34,429 nt of DNA from an uncultured Neomegalonema sp. Its GTDB lineage: Bacteria; Pseudomonadota; Alphaproteobacteria; Rhodobacterales; Rhodobacteraceae. The notes below the pieces were generated by a model. The model did not search any database, was not told the origin of the DNA, and saw only the letters and a list, made by a program, of their open reading frames with translations. The stretch spans positions 1-34,429 of the forward strand of contig CALGNW010000103.1 in NCBI GenBank assembly GCA_937958345.1, written 5' to 3'. Below, piece after piece: positions 6,850 to 16,002 of this stretch (its first letter is position 1; every line of letters starts with the position of its first letter). The translations under genes and the position numbers were made by a program.

Positions 6850-7929
6850 ATGCGCGGCCTGAGAGTTCTAATCCTAGTTTGCGCCACTGTGTCGGCGATG
6901 GCTGCCATGTGGATGATGCGGAGTGCCCTGCAAAGTCAGGCCAGCCTGCCAAACCCGCAGCAGCAAATCGCGGCGGTGCAGCCCGTCGCATCGCCCGTTC
7001 AAGCACCCGCGACGTCGCAGGTGCTGGTGGCAAACCGCGAAATTCCAACGGGCCGTGTGCTGGGTCCGGAAGATCTGCGCTGGCAGTCATGGCCTGCCGA
7101 CTCTGTGTCGGACAACTTCTACACCGAGGGTGAAGATGTTGACGCCATCGAGACTCTGACGGGCTCGGCTTCGCGCCTTGTCATCGTCGAGGGCGAGCCG
7201 ATCACGAGCAACAAGATCGTCGATCTGAACGGCACGGGCATGCTCGCCGCGTTGCTTCGTCCGGGCATGCGCGCCATCTCGATCCCGATTTCCGAGATTA
7301 CCGGTGCAGGCGGCTTTATCCTGCCCGGCGATTTTGTCGACATCCTCCTGACGCGTCAGATCACCGTCAAAGACGTTGACGAAGAGACGGGCGAAGTTCT
7401 GAACACCACCGTGCTGAACCAGACCGACACCATTATGAAAACGGTCCGGGTTCTGGCGATTGACCAGCAGCTCAACGAGACTGAAAATGCTGCGTCGGTC
7501 GGCAACAGCGCGACCCTCGAGCTGAACCCGGAGCAGGCCGAGCTGATCACGCTGACCCGCCAGATGGCACAGCAGGAGCGCGGTTTCCTGACACTCAGCC
7601 TTCGCAGCTTCAAAGAGATGGTCGACGAGTACGGCGACGACATCGACAAGGTAATGCCGGTGACGGTTCTGGATCTGCACGCGATGGTCAAAGACCGTCT
7701 GGCAGCAGCCGACGAATCCAAAGCCAACTATCTGCGCTATGCCAAGAAGAAGGCGGAAGAAGCCAGACTTCTCGGTCTTGAGCCGGAAGACATCGAGCCT
7801 GTCGAAACACAGGCAGCCGAGGTTGCACCTGTCGCTCAGCCAGCGCCGCCTTCGACGGTCACGCTGATCCGTAACGGACGCCCGATCGTTGTCCACACCA
7901 TCACGCCGAACAGCGCGGGGTCCCAATGA
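6850..7929 (+). CDS. cpaB: Flp pilus assembly protein CpaB (RcpC)
   Basis: The 359-residue protein has one N-terminal membrane anchor (about residues 4-24) and a periplasmic SAF domain (VLVANREIPTGRVLGPEDL, about 58-76), followed by the RcpC/CpaB C-terminal region. CpaB belongs to the periplasmic part of the Tad machine and is thought to support the outer-membrane secretin. A charged tail of about 60 residues (KANYLRYAKKKAEEARLLG, then Pro/Ala/Val-rich) ends the protein. The start ATG 6850 follows a GAGGAG site at seven bases. A nearby ATG at 6843 is in another frame. The stop at 7927-7929 overlaps the first possible start of cpaC (7926). Confidence 0.93.
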   Translation: MRGLRVLILVCATVSAMAAMWMMRSALQSQASLPNPQQQIAAVQPVASPVQAPATSQVLVANREIPTGRVLGPEDLRWQSWPADSVSDNFYTEGEDVDAIETLTGSASRLVIVEGEPITSNKIVDLNGTGMLAALLRPGMRAISIPISEITGAGGFILPGDFVDILLTRQITVKDVDEETGEVLNTTVLNQTDTIMKTVRVLAIDQQLNETENAASVGNSATLELNPEQAELITLTRQMAQQERGFLTLSLRSFKEMVDEYGDDIDKVMPVTVLDLHAMVKDRLAAADESKANYLRYAKKKAEEARLLGLEPEDIEPVETQAAEVAPVAQPAPPSTVTLIRNGRPIVVHTITPNSAGSQ

Positions 7930-7979
7930 GCATCCAGCTAAAAGCCACCCGCGCCCTTTCTGAAACCGGAGTTGAGATC

Positions 7980-10115
7980 ATGCGCCGATCAACGACAAAA
8001 GCCGCCGCTGCCATCTTGGCTCTTAGCGTCGCACTTCCGGCTCTTGCCAATGACGGCGACTATTTCATCGGCCCGGACGGTTCGGTTGAATATCGCGACA
8101 GCAGCGAGAACGCCGCGCCGACATCTGCCGCGCCGCTTGCGGATATGATGACCACGAAGCCGTCTTATGTGACGATGCAGCCGGTCGATGATTTTGTTGA
8201 TGCTCCGGCAGTCGCGGCGAGCCCGGTCATTCCGGCTGCACCCGAGGCGGTATCCTTTGTACCGACCGAAAGCGTTGCCTTCGATACGGTCCCTTACAAT
8301 GCCGACCCCGTGAGTGTTTCGGCACCGGTCGTTCAGGAACTTTCGATGGAAGTTCTGACCGATGCCAGCGCCGATGTCGCGCCGGAACCGTTCTATTCCG
8401 AGCCTTATGCCGCGCCGATGATGACTGAAATCATGTCGGCTCCGGTGATGGCTCAGCCGATGGTGATGGAGACGTATACGCAGACCCCTGAGATGGTTGC
8501 TCCGGTTATGGCTGCGCCCATGATGGTCGAGCCAGTGATGGCTGCGCCGGTCATGGCTGCACCTGCGCCGGTTGCTTACGAGCCTGCGCCGCAGCCCGCA
8601 ATGATCGAATATGTTGATGCGCCTGTCGCACAGACCTTCGAAGCGGATTACAGCACGCTCGTCGATCCGACACCGTTGTCGTCCATCAGCGCATTGCCGA
8701 TGAACGCGCCATCGGGTCTGTCCCTTGCCGAACGCGGCGACGGTGGCTATGGCCGCTCGACCATTGACCGCGGCGGCGAAAGCGAAGCGGGACAGTCAAC
8801 GGATATCTTTGTTTCGAAATCCGCGATCGTAAACCTGCCCGCCGAAGCAAGCGAAGTCAGCGTTTCCGACCCGACAGCGGTCCGCGCCGTTCTGCGCACC
8901 GCGCGTCAGATTGTTCTGATCGGACTGCGCGTTGGATCGACGAACGTGATTGCGTTTGACGACAACAACAAACAGATCCTCAGCCTCGACATCAACGTCC
9001 GCTACGATCTGCGTCCGTTGCGTGCGGCGATCAAACGTAACTTCCCCAACACGCTGGTCGAAGTCGAGTCGCTGCTTGGCGAGGTCGTTCTGACCGGCGC
9101 AGCAAGCGGCCCGGGTGAAGCAACCGAAATCCGCAATCTCGTGCGCCGGTATCTTTACTCGGCCATGCTCGGTGCGGGCATCGAAGCCGATCCGAACTCG
9201 ATTGAATTCGTTGACCGCCTTGCGACCGACAGCGACGATCAGGTTCTGTTGAAAGTCCGCGTTGCTGAAATGCGCCGCAGTGTCGTGCGCCAGTTCGGCG
9301 TCGATTGGAGCCTTGCAAGCAACGTTGCGTCGAATGTTCTGACCAACGGCCTGCCGGGTGCAGTCAGCGCGTTTGACTCGATCAGCAGCAACAGTGGCGG
9401 ACTGTCGGCAAACATTGCCGGCTCGGTCGGCAGCACGGACTTCGGTTCGCTGGTCAAAGCCCTCGAGCGTCACAGCGTCATGCGCACCCTTGCCGAGCCG
9501 ACATTGACGGCGGTTTCGGGTGAAACGGCCAGCTTCCTTGCCGGTGGCCAGTTCCCGTTCCCGACGTCGGCCGATGACGGTGAGATCGGCTACGAGTTCC
9601 GCGACTTTGGTGTGGCCCTCGAATTCACGCCGGTTGTTGTCGGCGATGGCCGCATCAGCCTGCAAATCGCTACGGAAGTCAGCGAGCTGACGACCGAGGG
9701 CGAAATCCGGATCAACGACGGTCTTACGATCCCCGGTATTTCGGTCCGCCGCGCCAACACGACGGTCGAGCTTCCTTCGGGCGGCACGATGTCCATTGCC
9801 GGAATGCTCCTGCAACGCGACTCGGCTTCGCAGAGCGGTGTTCCCGGTATCAAGAATGTGCCGGTTGTCGGTCAGCTTTTCGCATCGAACGACTTCCAGC
9901 GTGACGAAACCGAACTGGTTATCCTTGTGACGCCTTATGTTGTGAAGCCGGGTCAGGAGCGGGACTTCCGCCTGCCGACCGACGGATTTGCTCCGGCAAG
10001 CGACATGGACTTCTACCTGCTTGGCCGCCTGCACAAAGTGTACGGCGCGGGACGGCAGGACGTAGCAGCAGCCCGTCAGGCGCTTAACGCGCCCCTCGGC
10101 TTCATCATCGAATAA
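7980..10115 (+). CDS. cpaC: Tad pilus secretin CpaC (RcpA) with a long low-complexity N-terminal extension
   Basis: ATG 7980 has a GGAG site eight bases ahead and opens directly onto a Sec signal peptide (MRRSTTKAAAAILALSVAL, cut near ALA). The longer frame from 7926 overlaps the cpaB stop but would bury that signal. The 711-residue product has a Pro/Met/Ala/Val-rich region with repeated PVMAAP units (about 24-270). Next come the pilus secretin N-domain (about 274-345), a BON-like segment, and the secretin barrel domain ending in VPVVGQLF and ELVILVTPYVV. CpaC forms the outer-membrane pore for the pilus. Family members are usually about 450-550 residues, so the extension is extra. The N-terminal start is the main uncertainty. 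Confidence 0.93.
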   Translation: MRRSTTKAAAAILALSVALPALANDGDYFIGPDGSVEYRDSSENAAPTSAAPLADMMTTKPSYVTMQPVDDFVDAPAVAASPVIPAAPEAVSFVPTESVAFDTVPYNADPVSVSAPVVQELSMEVLTDASADVAPEPFYSEPYAAPMMTEIMSAPVMAQPMVMETYTQTPEMVAPVMAAPMMVEPVMAAPVMAAPAPVAYEPAPQPAMIEYVDAPVAQTFEADYSTLVDPTPLSSISALPMNAPSGLSLAERGDGGYGRSTIDRGGESEAGQSTDIFVSKSAIVNLPAEASEVSVSDPTAVRAVLRTARQIVLIGLRVGSTNVIAFDDNNKQILSLDINVRYDLRPLRAAIKRNFPNTLVEVESLLGEVVLTGAASGPGEATEIRNLVRRYLYSAMLGAGIEADPNSIEFVDRLATDSDDQVLLKVRVAEMRRSVVRQFGVDWSLASNVASNVLTNGLPGAVSAFDSISSNSGGLSANIAGSVGSTDFGSLVKALERHSVMRTLAEPTLTAVSGETASFLAGGQFPFPTSADDGEIGYEFRDFGVALEFTPVVVGDGRISLQIATEVSELTTEGEIRINDGLTIPGISVRRANTTVELPSGGTMSIAGMLLQRDSASQSGVPGIKNVPVVGQLFASNDFQRDETELVILVTPYVVKPGQERDFRLPTDGFAPASDMDFYLLGRLHKVYGAGRQDVAAARQALNAPLGFIIE

Positions 10116-10130
10116 GAGGGATTTGCAGAG

Positions 10131-10517
10131 ATGAAAACCAACAAAACCATCGTCCGCATGGCCGCGCTGTCTGCTCTGGTCACGCTTGGCGCCTGTCACA
10201 CCGCGGATATTCCGCAACCGCCGCAAGCCGCCCATGATCCATGGGAAACTTACAAGCTGGGCACGGTCTATGACTGCGATCAGATTGAAGTCGGGGACAT
10301 TCGCCTCAACCCTCAATCGCTGCCGACAGCAGACTTCGGTTGTGCGCACCAGAGCAACATCACGCTGATGGCGGCGAAACCTGAAGACCTGCATACGCCG
10401 CGGGCCATGACGCCAGCAGATCCACGCCGGATCCAACGGGTCTACGAGGCTTACGGTGCTGGTGAAGATACGACGACGGCCCGCCGGGCCGAAGGCACAC
10501 AACAGCTGATCGAGTAA
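10131..10517 (+). CDS. cpaD: Short CpaD-like pilus lipoprotein
   Basis: The 128-residue protein has a lipoprotein signal with the lipobox LGAC, so it is probably anchored to a membrane by C22. The middle part has the CpaD signature: FGCAHQSNITLMAAKPEDL followed by PR and, further on, DPRR-x4-VYEAY-x-AGE. Known CpaD proteins are near 200-240 residues and help the secretin reach or stay in the outer membrane. This one lacks most of the N-terminal periplasmic half and keeps the C-terminal signature. It lies 15 bp after cpaC and 39 bp before cpaE, exactly the cpaD position in Tad loci. No frameshift or leftover coding sequence is visible, so it looks like a compact form and not a broken gene. Confidence 0.8.
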   Translation: MKTNKTIVRMAALSALVTLGACHTADIPQPPQAAHDPWETYKLGTVYDCDQIEVGDIRLNPQSLPTADFGCAHQSNITLMAAKPEDLHTPRAMTPADPRRIQRVYEAYGAGEDTTTARRAEGTQQLIE

Positions 10518-10556
10518 TGGACAAGCGGGCATAGCCCAAGCAAGGAGAACGCCCCC

Positions 10557-11858
10557 ATGTCTCAGGCGGCACATAAACAAGACTACGACGACGAGGAACA
10601 GAGTTTCGGTGGTCCCATCGAAACGCTCATCCCGCGGATCGACATCGAGGCCTATTGCGAGACGGCGGCTATGGCCACTGCCTTGCAGGACTCGGCCTAT
10701 GACCGCCGGATGACGCGGACTTCGGTTGCTGTTTCCATGGGCGGCATCGGCAAAGCCGCCGGCATGTATCAGGAAACGACGACGCCGCACCTGCTGATCC
10801 TGGAGACCAAGGAAACCGGTCTTGCGATCTTTGACGAGCTGGAAGCGCTCGCCGAGGTTTGTGATCCCGATACCAAGGTCATCGTCTGCGGACCGTCAAA
10901 CGACGTGACGCTGTATCGCGAGCTAAAGCGTCAGGGCGTCGACGAATACGTCGTCTCGCCCGCCGCGCCGATGCAGATTATCGAGGCGATCTCGACGGTC
11001 TTTTCCGACCCCGAAGAAGCCCCGATTGCGCGCACGATCGGTTTCCTCAGCGTCAAAGGCGGCGCTGGTGCATCCACGTTGTCGCATAACTGTGCGTCGA
11101 TGATTGCGAATGACGAACAAAAAGAAGTTATTCTCGTCGACCTCGATATGCAGTTCGGCACAGCGGGTCTTGACTTTAACCGCGAACCAACGCGGTCGGT
11201 CATTGATGCGCTGGGTTCGATTGACGAGCTGGATGACGTCAAGCTTCAGCGTTTGCTGGTCGAGCATGATGATTATCTGTCAATCCTCGCCGCACCGTCG
11301 TCGCTGGAAGTGTCCAGCGAGTTCGAAGAATCGGCGATTGTCGAGATGATCGAGGTTGTGCGCAAGTCGTCCGACTATGTCGTCTTTGACATTCCGCATA
11401 TCTGGACGCCCTGGGTTCGCACGGCGATCCTTCAGATGGACGAGATCGTTCTGGTCTCGACCCCTGAACTTGCTGCCCTGCGGAACCTGAAGGCGATGTA
11501 TGATCTGCTGGTACAGCGCCGCCCGAATGATGCTGCTCCGCGTATCATCATCAACCAGGTCGGCATGCCGAAGCGCCCTGAGATCGCCGAAAAAGACATC
11601 GTCGAAATCGTCGGTGCCGAAGTCGAGGTTTCCATTGCGTATGACGCAACGCTGTTCGGTTCCGCTTCGAACAACGGTCAGATGCTGAACGAGATCAACG
11701 GCAAGCACGAAACGGTCGGTATTCTCACCGATCTGAATGACTCGCTGATCCGCAAATCCGGCGCGCTGATTAAACGGCGCAATGCTGCGAAGGGCGGAAA
11801 GGTCAAAGACTTCCTGGATGGGCTTCGCGGTAAGTTCTCCAAGAAAAAAGCCGACTAA
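10557..11858 (+). CDS. cpaE: Tad pilus localisation ATPase CpaE (TadZ)
   Basis: The 433-residue protein has an acidic N-terminal tail, an atypical receiver-like domain (about residues 60-150, lacking a clear phospho-acceptor pocket), and a MinD/ParA-type ATPase. The deviant Walker A motif is KGGAGAST (about 167-174), and the switch region is VDLDMQFG. CpaE/TadZ places the Tad machine at the cell pole. In Caulobacter it directs the secretin. ATG 10557 follows an AAGGAG site at nine bases. The lysine-rich C-terminal end (about the last 30 residues) could contact membrane or partners. A 176-bp gap with a strong hairpin separates it from cpaF. Confidence 0.93.
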   Translation: MSQAAHKQDYDDEEQSFGGPIETLIPRIDIEAYCETAAMATALQDSAYDRRMTRTSVAVSMGGIGKAAGMYQETTTPHLLILETKETGLAIFDELEALAEVCDPDTKVIVCGPSNDVTLYRELKRQGVDEYVVSPAAPMQIIEAISTVFSDPEEAPIARTIGFLSVKGGAGASTLSHNCASMIANDEQKEVILVDLDMQFGTAGLDFNREPTRSVIDALGSIDELDDVKLQRLLVEHDDYLSILAAPSSLEVSSEFEESAIVEMIEVVRKSSDYVVFDIPHIWTPWVRTAILQMDEIVLVSTPELAALRNLKAMYDLLVQRRPNDAAPRIIINQVGMPKRPEIAEKDIVEIVGAEVEVSIAYDATLFGSASNNGQMLNEINGKHETVGILTDLNDSLIRKSGALIKRRNAAKGGKVKDFLDGLRGKFSKKKAD

Positions 11859-11878
11859 GAACAGGCGGGCGTTCTGAC

Positions 11879-11924
11879 TTTCCCGTTGCTCCGGCTGCGT
11901 CTTCGTTCGCGGGGCGACGGGAAG
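11879..11924 (+). other. Long mRNA hairpin between cpaE and cpaF
   Basis: TTTCCCGTTGCTCCG (11879-11893) can pair along its whole length with CGGGGCGACGGGAAG (11910-11924), using three G-U pairs, around a 16-nt loop. No T-run follows, so it is not a standard terminator. It lies 20 bp after the cpaE stop and 110 bp before cpaF, and may protect or process the message or set the cpaE/cpaF ratio. Confidence 0.65.
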
Positions 11925-12034
11925 TCCCCGCCGGTTTGATCCGGTAACTAACATTCGTTGCCGACCTCAGAAGGGGTCAGCTTCACCTGCACCCATAGGA
12001 GGGTGCGCCCGACCAAGGATTGCGGAAGGCGACT

Positions 12035-13843
12035 ATGTTCAGCAAACGCTCAGAAGATGCTTCGAAGCTGCGGAAGGATGGCGACGATTCGCTGCCGGCG
12101 ACGATGGAACAGCCGAAGAAAACTCCGCAAGCGCCGCGTCGCGCCCCGCCGCCGCCGCCGCGCCCCGGTGCTGCCGCTGCGAAAATGCCGCGCCCCGAAG
12201 CGCCGAAGGTCAAACCGCGCCCGCTCGATGCGCTCAATGTTGATCTCAGCCAGTCCAAGGCGCCGCCTCGGTCGGTTGTCGAAGGAACTGCCGACGCGGT
12301 ATCGCGGAGAAGCGCGGCTGTTGCCGAACCCGAGTATGAAGAATTCGAAACGCCCATGGTGCGCGAGAGTTCCGACATCGATATGCGTGATATTGCCCGT
12401 CGCAAAGCCTCCGAGCTTGCCGGATCAGCGCCGCTTGAAATCGAAGACAAGCGCGAGGGCGGTTTCGGCGCGAATAAAGGCCGCGGCAAAACAAAAATCA
12501 AAGACGAAGGACCGGCCCAACCCCTGACACGCGGCGATCAGGGACGTGAGGGTATGCACAATCAGGCATACTACGACCTGAAGTCGGAAATCTTCGAAGC
12601 CCTAATCGACGCGATGGATATGGGGCGGATTGTGTCCCTGCCGCGCGAAGATGCCGAGAATGAAATTAGCCAGATCGTCAATGAGATCATTGGGGTCAAG
12701 GGACACATCATGTCCATCGCCGAGCAGAAACGCTTGGTCGAAGACATTTGCGATGACGTGCTGGGCTATGGCCCGCTTGAGCCGTTGCTCGAACGCGATG
12801 ACATCGCCGATATCATGGTGAACGGGGCCGAGCAGGTCTACATCGAGGTCGAAGGCAAAATCGAGCTGACGAACATCCGCTTTCGTGACAACCAGCAACT
12901 GCTGGAAATCTGTCAGCGCATGGTGTCGAAGGTCGGTCGCCGTGTCGATGAAAGCTCGCCCATCTGTGATGCGCGCTTGCTCGACGGTTCTCGTGTGAAC
13001 GTGATTGCACCGCCGCTGGCGATTGACGGCGCGACACTCACCATTCGTAAGTTTAAGAAAGACAAGCTCAAGCTGTCGGATCTGATCAAGTTCGGCGCAC
13101 TGACCGACGAGGCCGCCGTTGTGCTTCAGATTGCAGCGGCCTGTCGCTGTAACATCCTGATCTCCGGCGGTACGGGTTCCGGTAAAACGACGCTGCTCAA
13201 CTGTCTGTCCGGTTTTGCCGGCGACGACGAGCGCATCATTACCTGCGAAGACTCGGCTGAATTGCAACTGCAACAGCCTCACGTCGTCCGGCTTGAGACA
13301 CGCCCCGCCAACCTCGAGGGCAAGGGCGAGGTCAGCATGCGCGACCTGGTCAAAAACTGTCTGCGTATGCGTCCGGAGCGGATCATCGTGGGTGAGGTGC
13401 GTGGCCCCGAAGCCTTTGACTTGCTTCAGGCCATGAACACGGGTCACGACGGCTCGATGGGAACGCTCCACGCCAACTCTCCGCGTGAGGGTCTGTCGCG
13501 TCTGGAATCGATGATTACGATGGGCGGCTTTGCACTCCCGTCCAAGACCATTCGCGAGATGATCGTTTCGGCGGTCAACGTGGTCGTTCAAGCCCAGCGT
13601 CTGCGCGATGGTTCGCGCCGGATTACGCACATTTCGGAAGTTCTCGGAATGGAGGGTGACACGATCATCACGCAGGATCTCGTCAAGTACAAAGTTACCG
13701 GCGAGGACGAGAAGGGCAAGCTGATCGGCAAGCACGTCTCGACCGGCATCGGACAGCCGAACTTCTGGGATCGTGCGCGCGGGTTTAACCGTGACGTCGA
13801 ACTGCAGGACGCTTTGGCGAATATGGAAGAAGTGGTGGATTGA
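12035..13843 (+). CDS. cpaF: Tad pilus assembly ATPase CpaF (TadA)
   Basis: ATG 12035 is chosen because GGAAGG precedes it; a TTG at 12020 would add five residues. The 602-residue product has a disordered, proline-rich N-terminal region (about 1-150, with a PPPPP run), then the CpaF/VirB11-type domain. The secretion ATPase core carries Walker A GGTGSGKTTLL (about 378-388), the Asp box CEDSAELQ, Walker B IIVGEVRG and the His box GTLHANS. CpaF is the hexameric cytoplasmic motor that drives both extension and retraction of Tad pili. The core length fits the family; the long proline-rich leader may be a flexible tether. Confidence 0.95.
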   Translation: MFSKRSEDASKLRKDGDDSLPATMEQPKKTPQAPRRAPPPPPRPGAAAAKMPRPEAPKVKPRPLDALNVDLSQSKAPPRSVVEGTADAVSRRSAAVAEPEYEEFETPMVRESSDIDMRDIARRKASELAGSAPLEIEDKREGGFGANKGRGKTKIKDEGPAQPLTRGDQGREGMHNQAYYDLKSEIFEALIDAMDMGRIVSLPREDAENEISQIVNEIIGVKGHIMSIAEQKRLVEDICDDVLGYGPLEPLLERDDIADIMVNGAEQVYIEVEGKIELTNIRFRDNQQLLEICQRMVSKVGRRVDESSPICDARLLDGSRVNVIAPPLAIDGATLTIRKFKKDKLKLSDLIKFGALTDEAAVVLQIAAACRCNILISGGTGSGKTTLLNCLSGFAGDDERIITCEDSAELQLQQPHVVRLETRPANLEGKGEVSMRDLVKNCLRMRPERIIVGEVRGPEAFDLLQAMNTGHDGSMGTLHANSPREGLSRLESMITMGGFALPSKTIREMIVSAVNVVVQAQRLRDGSRRITHISEVLGMEGDTIITQDLVKYKVTGEDEKGKLIGKHVSTGIGQPNFWDRARGFNRDVELQDALANMEEVVD

Positions 13844-13893
13844 TCCACCCGCGCCCGGACTATCCGGACCGCAACTAAGGAAGGCGACGCAGC

Positions 13894-14883
13894 ATGTACT
13901 CAACGCTCGCAGAAACGATCGGCACTCCCGGATTGCTTGCCATGATGGGCATTCTGACGTTCACAGCGGTCTATTCGGTTCTGTACGTTTTGACAGCACC
14001 GAATCCCGTCGTGTCAGGGGCATCGCGGATCAGGTCGGACGCGAAGACGACTGTCGGCAAAAAATCCAAGGGCGTCGACCGCCGCAAGGAAATCCAGAAC
14101 CAGCTCCGCAAGCAAGAAGAGATGCGGAAAAAGTCTGCCAAAGCGCCGCTTAGCGTTCTGATGGAGCGCGGCGGTTTGCAGGGCAGTGTTGCTGCGCTCT
14201 ATACAAAGTTCACGATCTTCGGTGCGCTGATGACGGGCGCGCTGATGTTCATGGGTATCAAGCCGCTGTTTGCCGTGGCCGCACTGCCGGTCTGTGCAGT
14301 GATCCTGACGCCGAAATTCGTCAAGTACCGCATCAATCGCCAACAGAAGAAATTCATCGCCGAATTCCCGAACGCGATTGATATTCTGGTGCGCGGCGTG
14401 CGGACCGGTCTGCCGGTGAACGAGGGCATGCGCGTCATTGCCCGCGAGGTTCCCGAGCCGGTCAGCTCGGAGTTCCGCATCATCACTGAATCCACCGGTG
14501 TCGGTGTGACGCTCGAAGATGCTTTGTCGCGGTTCTATAACCGGATGCCGCTGTCGGAAGTGAACTTCTTCAATATCGTTCTCGCGATTCAAAAGCAGAC
14601 CGGCGGTAACCTTGCGGAAGCCCTCGGCAACCTGTCGACGACGTTGCGTGAACGCAAAAAGCTGAAGAACAAAATCAAGGCGCTGTCATCCGAGGCGAAG
14701 GCTTCGGCTTCGATCATCGGTTCGCTTCCGTTCCTGCTGGCAGTTGTCCTGTTTCTGGTTGCCCCGCAATACATCTCGCTTTTGTTCACCGAAACCACGG
14801 GCCACTACATGATTGCCGGCGGTCTGTTCTGGATGGGCTGCGGGATCTTTATGATGAAGACGATGATGGACTTCGAAATTTAG
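13894..14883 (+). CDS. tadB: Tad pilus inner-membrane platform protein TadB
   Basis: The 329-residue protein has a type II secretion F domain of the TadB type: an N-terminal membrane helix (about 12-30), a basic cytoplasmic stretch, two central helices (about 105-150), a soluble F domain with FPNAIDILVRGVRTGLP, and two C-terminal helices. With TadC it forms the inner-membrane platform on which CpaF acts. The start ATG 13894 follows a GGAAGG site. It lies 50 bp after cpaF and 95 bp before tadC, in the usual order. Confidence 0.94.
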   Translation: MYSTLAETIGTPGLLAMMGILTFTAVYSVLYVLTAPNPVVSGASRIRSDAKTTVGKKSKGVDRRKEIQNQLRKQEEMRKKSAKAPLSVLMERGGLQGSVAALYTKFTIFGALMTGALMFMGIKPLFAVAALPVCAVILTPKFVKYRINRQQKKFIAEFPNAIDILVRGVRTGLPVNEGMRVIAREVPEPVSSEFRIITESTGVGVTLEDALSRFYNRMPLSEVNFFNIVLAIQKQTGGNLAEALGNLSTTLRERKKLKNKIKALSSEAKASASIIGSLPFLLAVVLFLVAPQYISLLFTETTGHYMIAGGLFWMGCGIFMMKTMMDFEI

Positions 14884-14978
14884 CGTTCCGCGCTCGCAGC
14901 ACTCTGTTTCAGGCCCGCCCGGCTTGAGACAGGGGTGCGCTACCGGACCGATCTCGAAACGCTTTTGAGGAACCGACA

Positions 14979-15953
14979 ATGGATTTCTTTTCTTCTCTCC
15001 CTTCGGCTCAGGCCGTCTATGCGGTCATTCTGGCCGGGATTGCCGTCTTTTTGCTCTGGATGGCCTTCTTTCCGGCACAGGCTGTCGGGTCCGTCAGCAA
15101 GCGCCTGAAGTCGATCCGTGACCGCCGCGAGGCGCTGAAACAACAGCACCAGATCAACGGCGGTAAAAAAGGATCCAAGCGCCGCGGAGAGCTGGACGAG
15201 GGCACGGTGCGTGTCATGCGCAACACGGTTGAAAAGTTCCGCATGGAAGAAATGCTGAACAACACCGAGTTGAAGCAAAAGCTGTCGCAGGCAGGCTATC
15301 GCGGTAAAAAAGCCCCTATCGTCTTTTTGTTCTTCAAGATCGTAATGCCGGTTCTGCTGTTTATCGCCGCGCTGCTTTACTACTGGCTGATCTACAAGGG
15401 CGCATTCCAGCCAGCCCGCCACGGGCTGATCTCGCTGATCGTTGCCGGTGCAGGCTATATGCTGCCCGGTGTCTGGATGAAAAACGTCACCCAGAAACGT
15501 CAGGTCAAAATGCAGCGTGCTTTTCCGGATGCGCTCGACCTGATGGTGATTTGTGTCGAATCCGGCATGTCGGTCGAGAAATCGTTCCAGTGGGTCTCCG
15601 AAGAGATCGCGGCTCAAAGTCAGGACCTTGCGGAAGAGGTTGCGCTGACCTGCGCCGAGCTATCGTATCTGGGTGACCGCTCGAAAGCATACGAGAACTT
15701 TTCGATCCGGACCGGCATGCCGCAGGTAAAGGCGCTGACCGGGACGCTGATTCAGGCCGAGCGGTACGGTACGCCCGTCGGTTCCGCGCTGCGTGTTCTG
15801 TCTGACGAAAGCCGAAGCGAGCGGATGTCGGTCGCGGAACGCAAGGCGGCGGCTCTGCCCGCCAAGCTGACCGTTCCGATGATCCTGTTCTTCCTGCCTG
15901 TGCTGTTTGTCGTTATTATCGGCCCCGCCTATCTCCAGTTCCAGATCGGCTAG
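14979..15953 (+). CDS. tadC: Tad pilus inner-membrane platform protein TadC
   Basis: The 324-residue protein has the second Tad-type T2SSF domain: an N-terminal helix (about 10-30), a basic linker, two helices around 110-165, the F-domain motif FPDALDLMVICVESGMS, and a C-terminal helix pair ending VLFVVIIGPAYLQF. It pairs with TadB as the membrane platform of the pilus motor. ATG 14979 is preceded by GAGG. It is the last gene of the operon; the perfect terminator at 16003 follows 49 bp later. The TadD TPR lipoprotein that follows tadC in many Tad loci is missing here. Confidence 0.94.
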   Translation: MDFFSSLPSAQAVYAVILAGIAVFLLWMAFFPAQAVGSVSKRLKSIRDRREALKQQHQINGGKKGSKRRGELDEGTVRVMRNTVEKFRMEEMLNNTELKQKLSQAGYRGKKAPIVFLFFKIVMPVLLFIAALLYYWLIYKGAFQPARHGLISLIVAGAGYMLPGVWMKNVTQKRQVKMQRAFPDALDLMVICVESGMSVEKSFQWVSEEIAAQSQDLAEEVALTCAELSYLGDRSKAYENFSIRTGMPQVKALTGTLIQAERYGTPVGSALRVLSDESRSERMSVAERKAAALPAKLTVPMILFFLPVLFVVIIGPAYLQFQIG

Positions 15954-16002
15954 ACCGAACAGGAATAGGCCGGGAAATCCAAGGTTTCGGTAGGGACCCG
16001 CG

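Noticed and set aside
8796..10790. 664-residue open frame on the minus strand opposite cpaC
   Set aside because: It is antisense to a well-supported secretin gene and its adjacent neighbours, shows only Arg/Asp-rich mirror composition and no domain motif. High-GC genes often leave such shadow frames.
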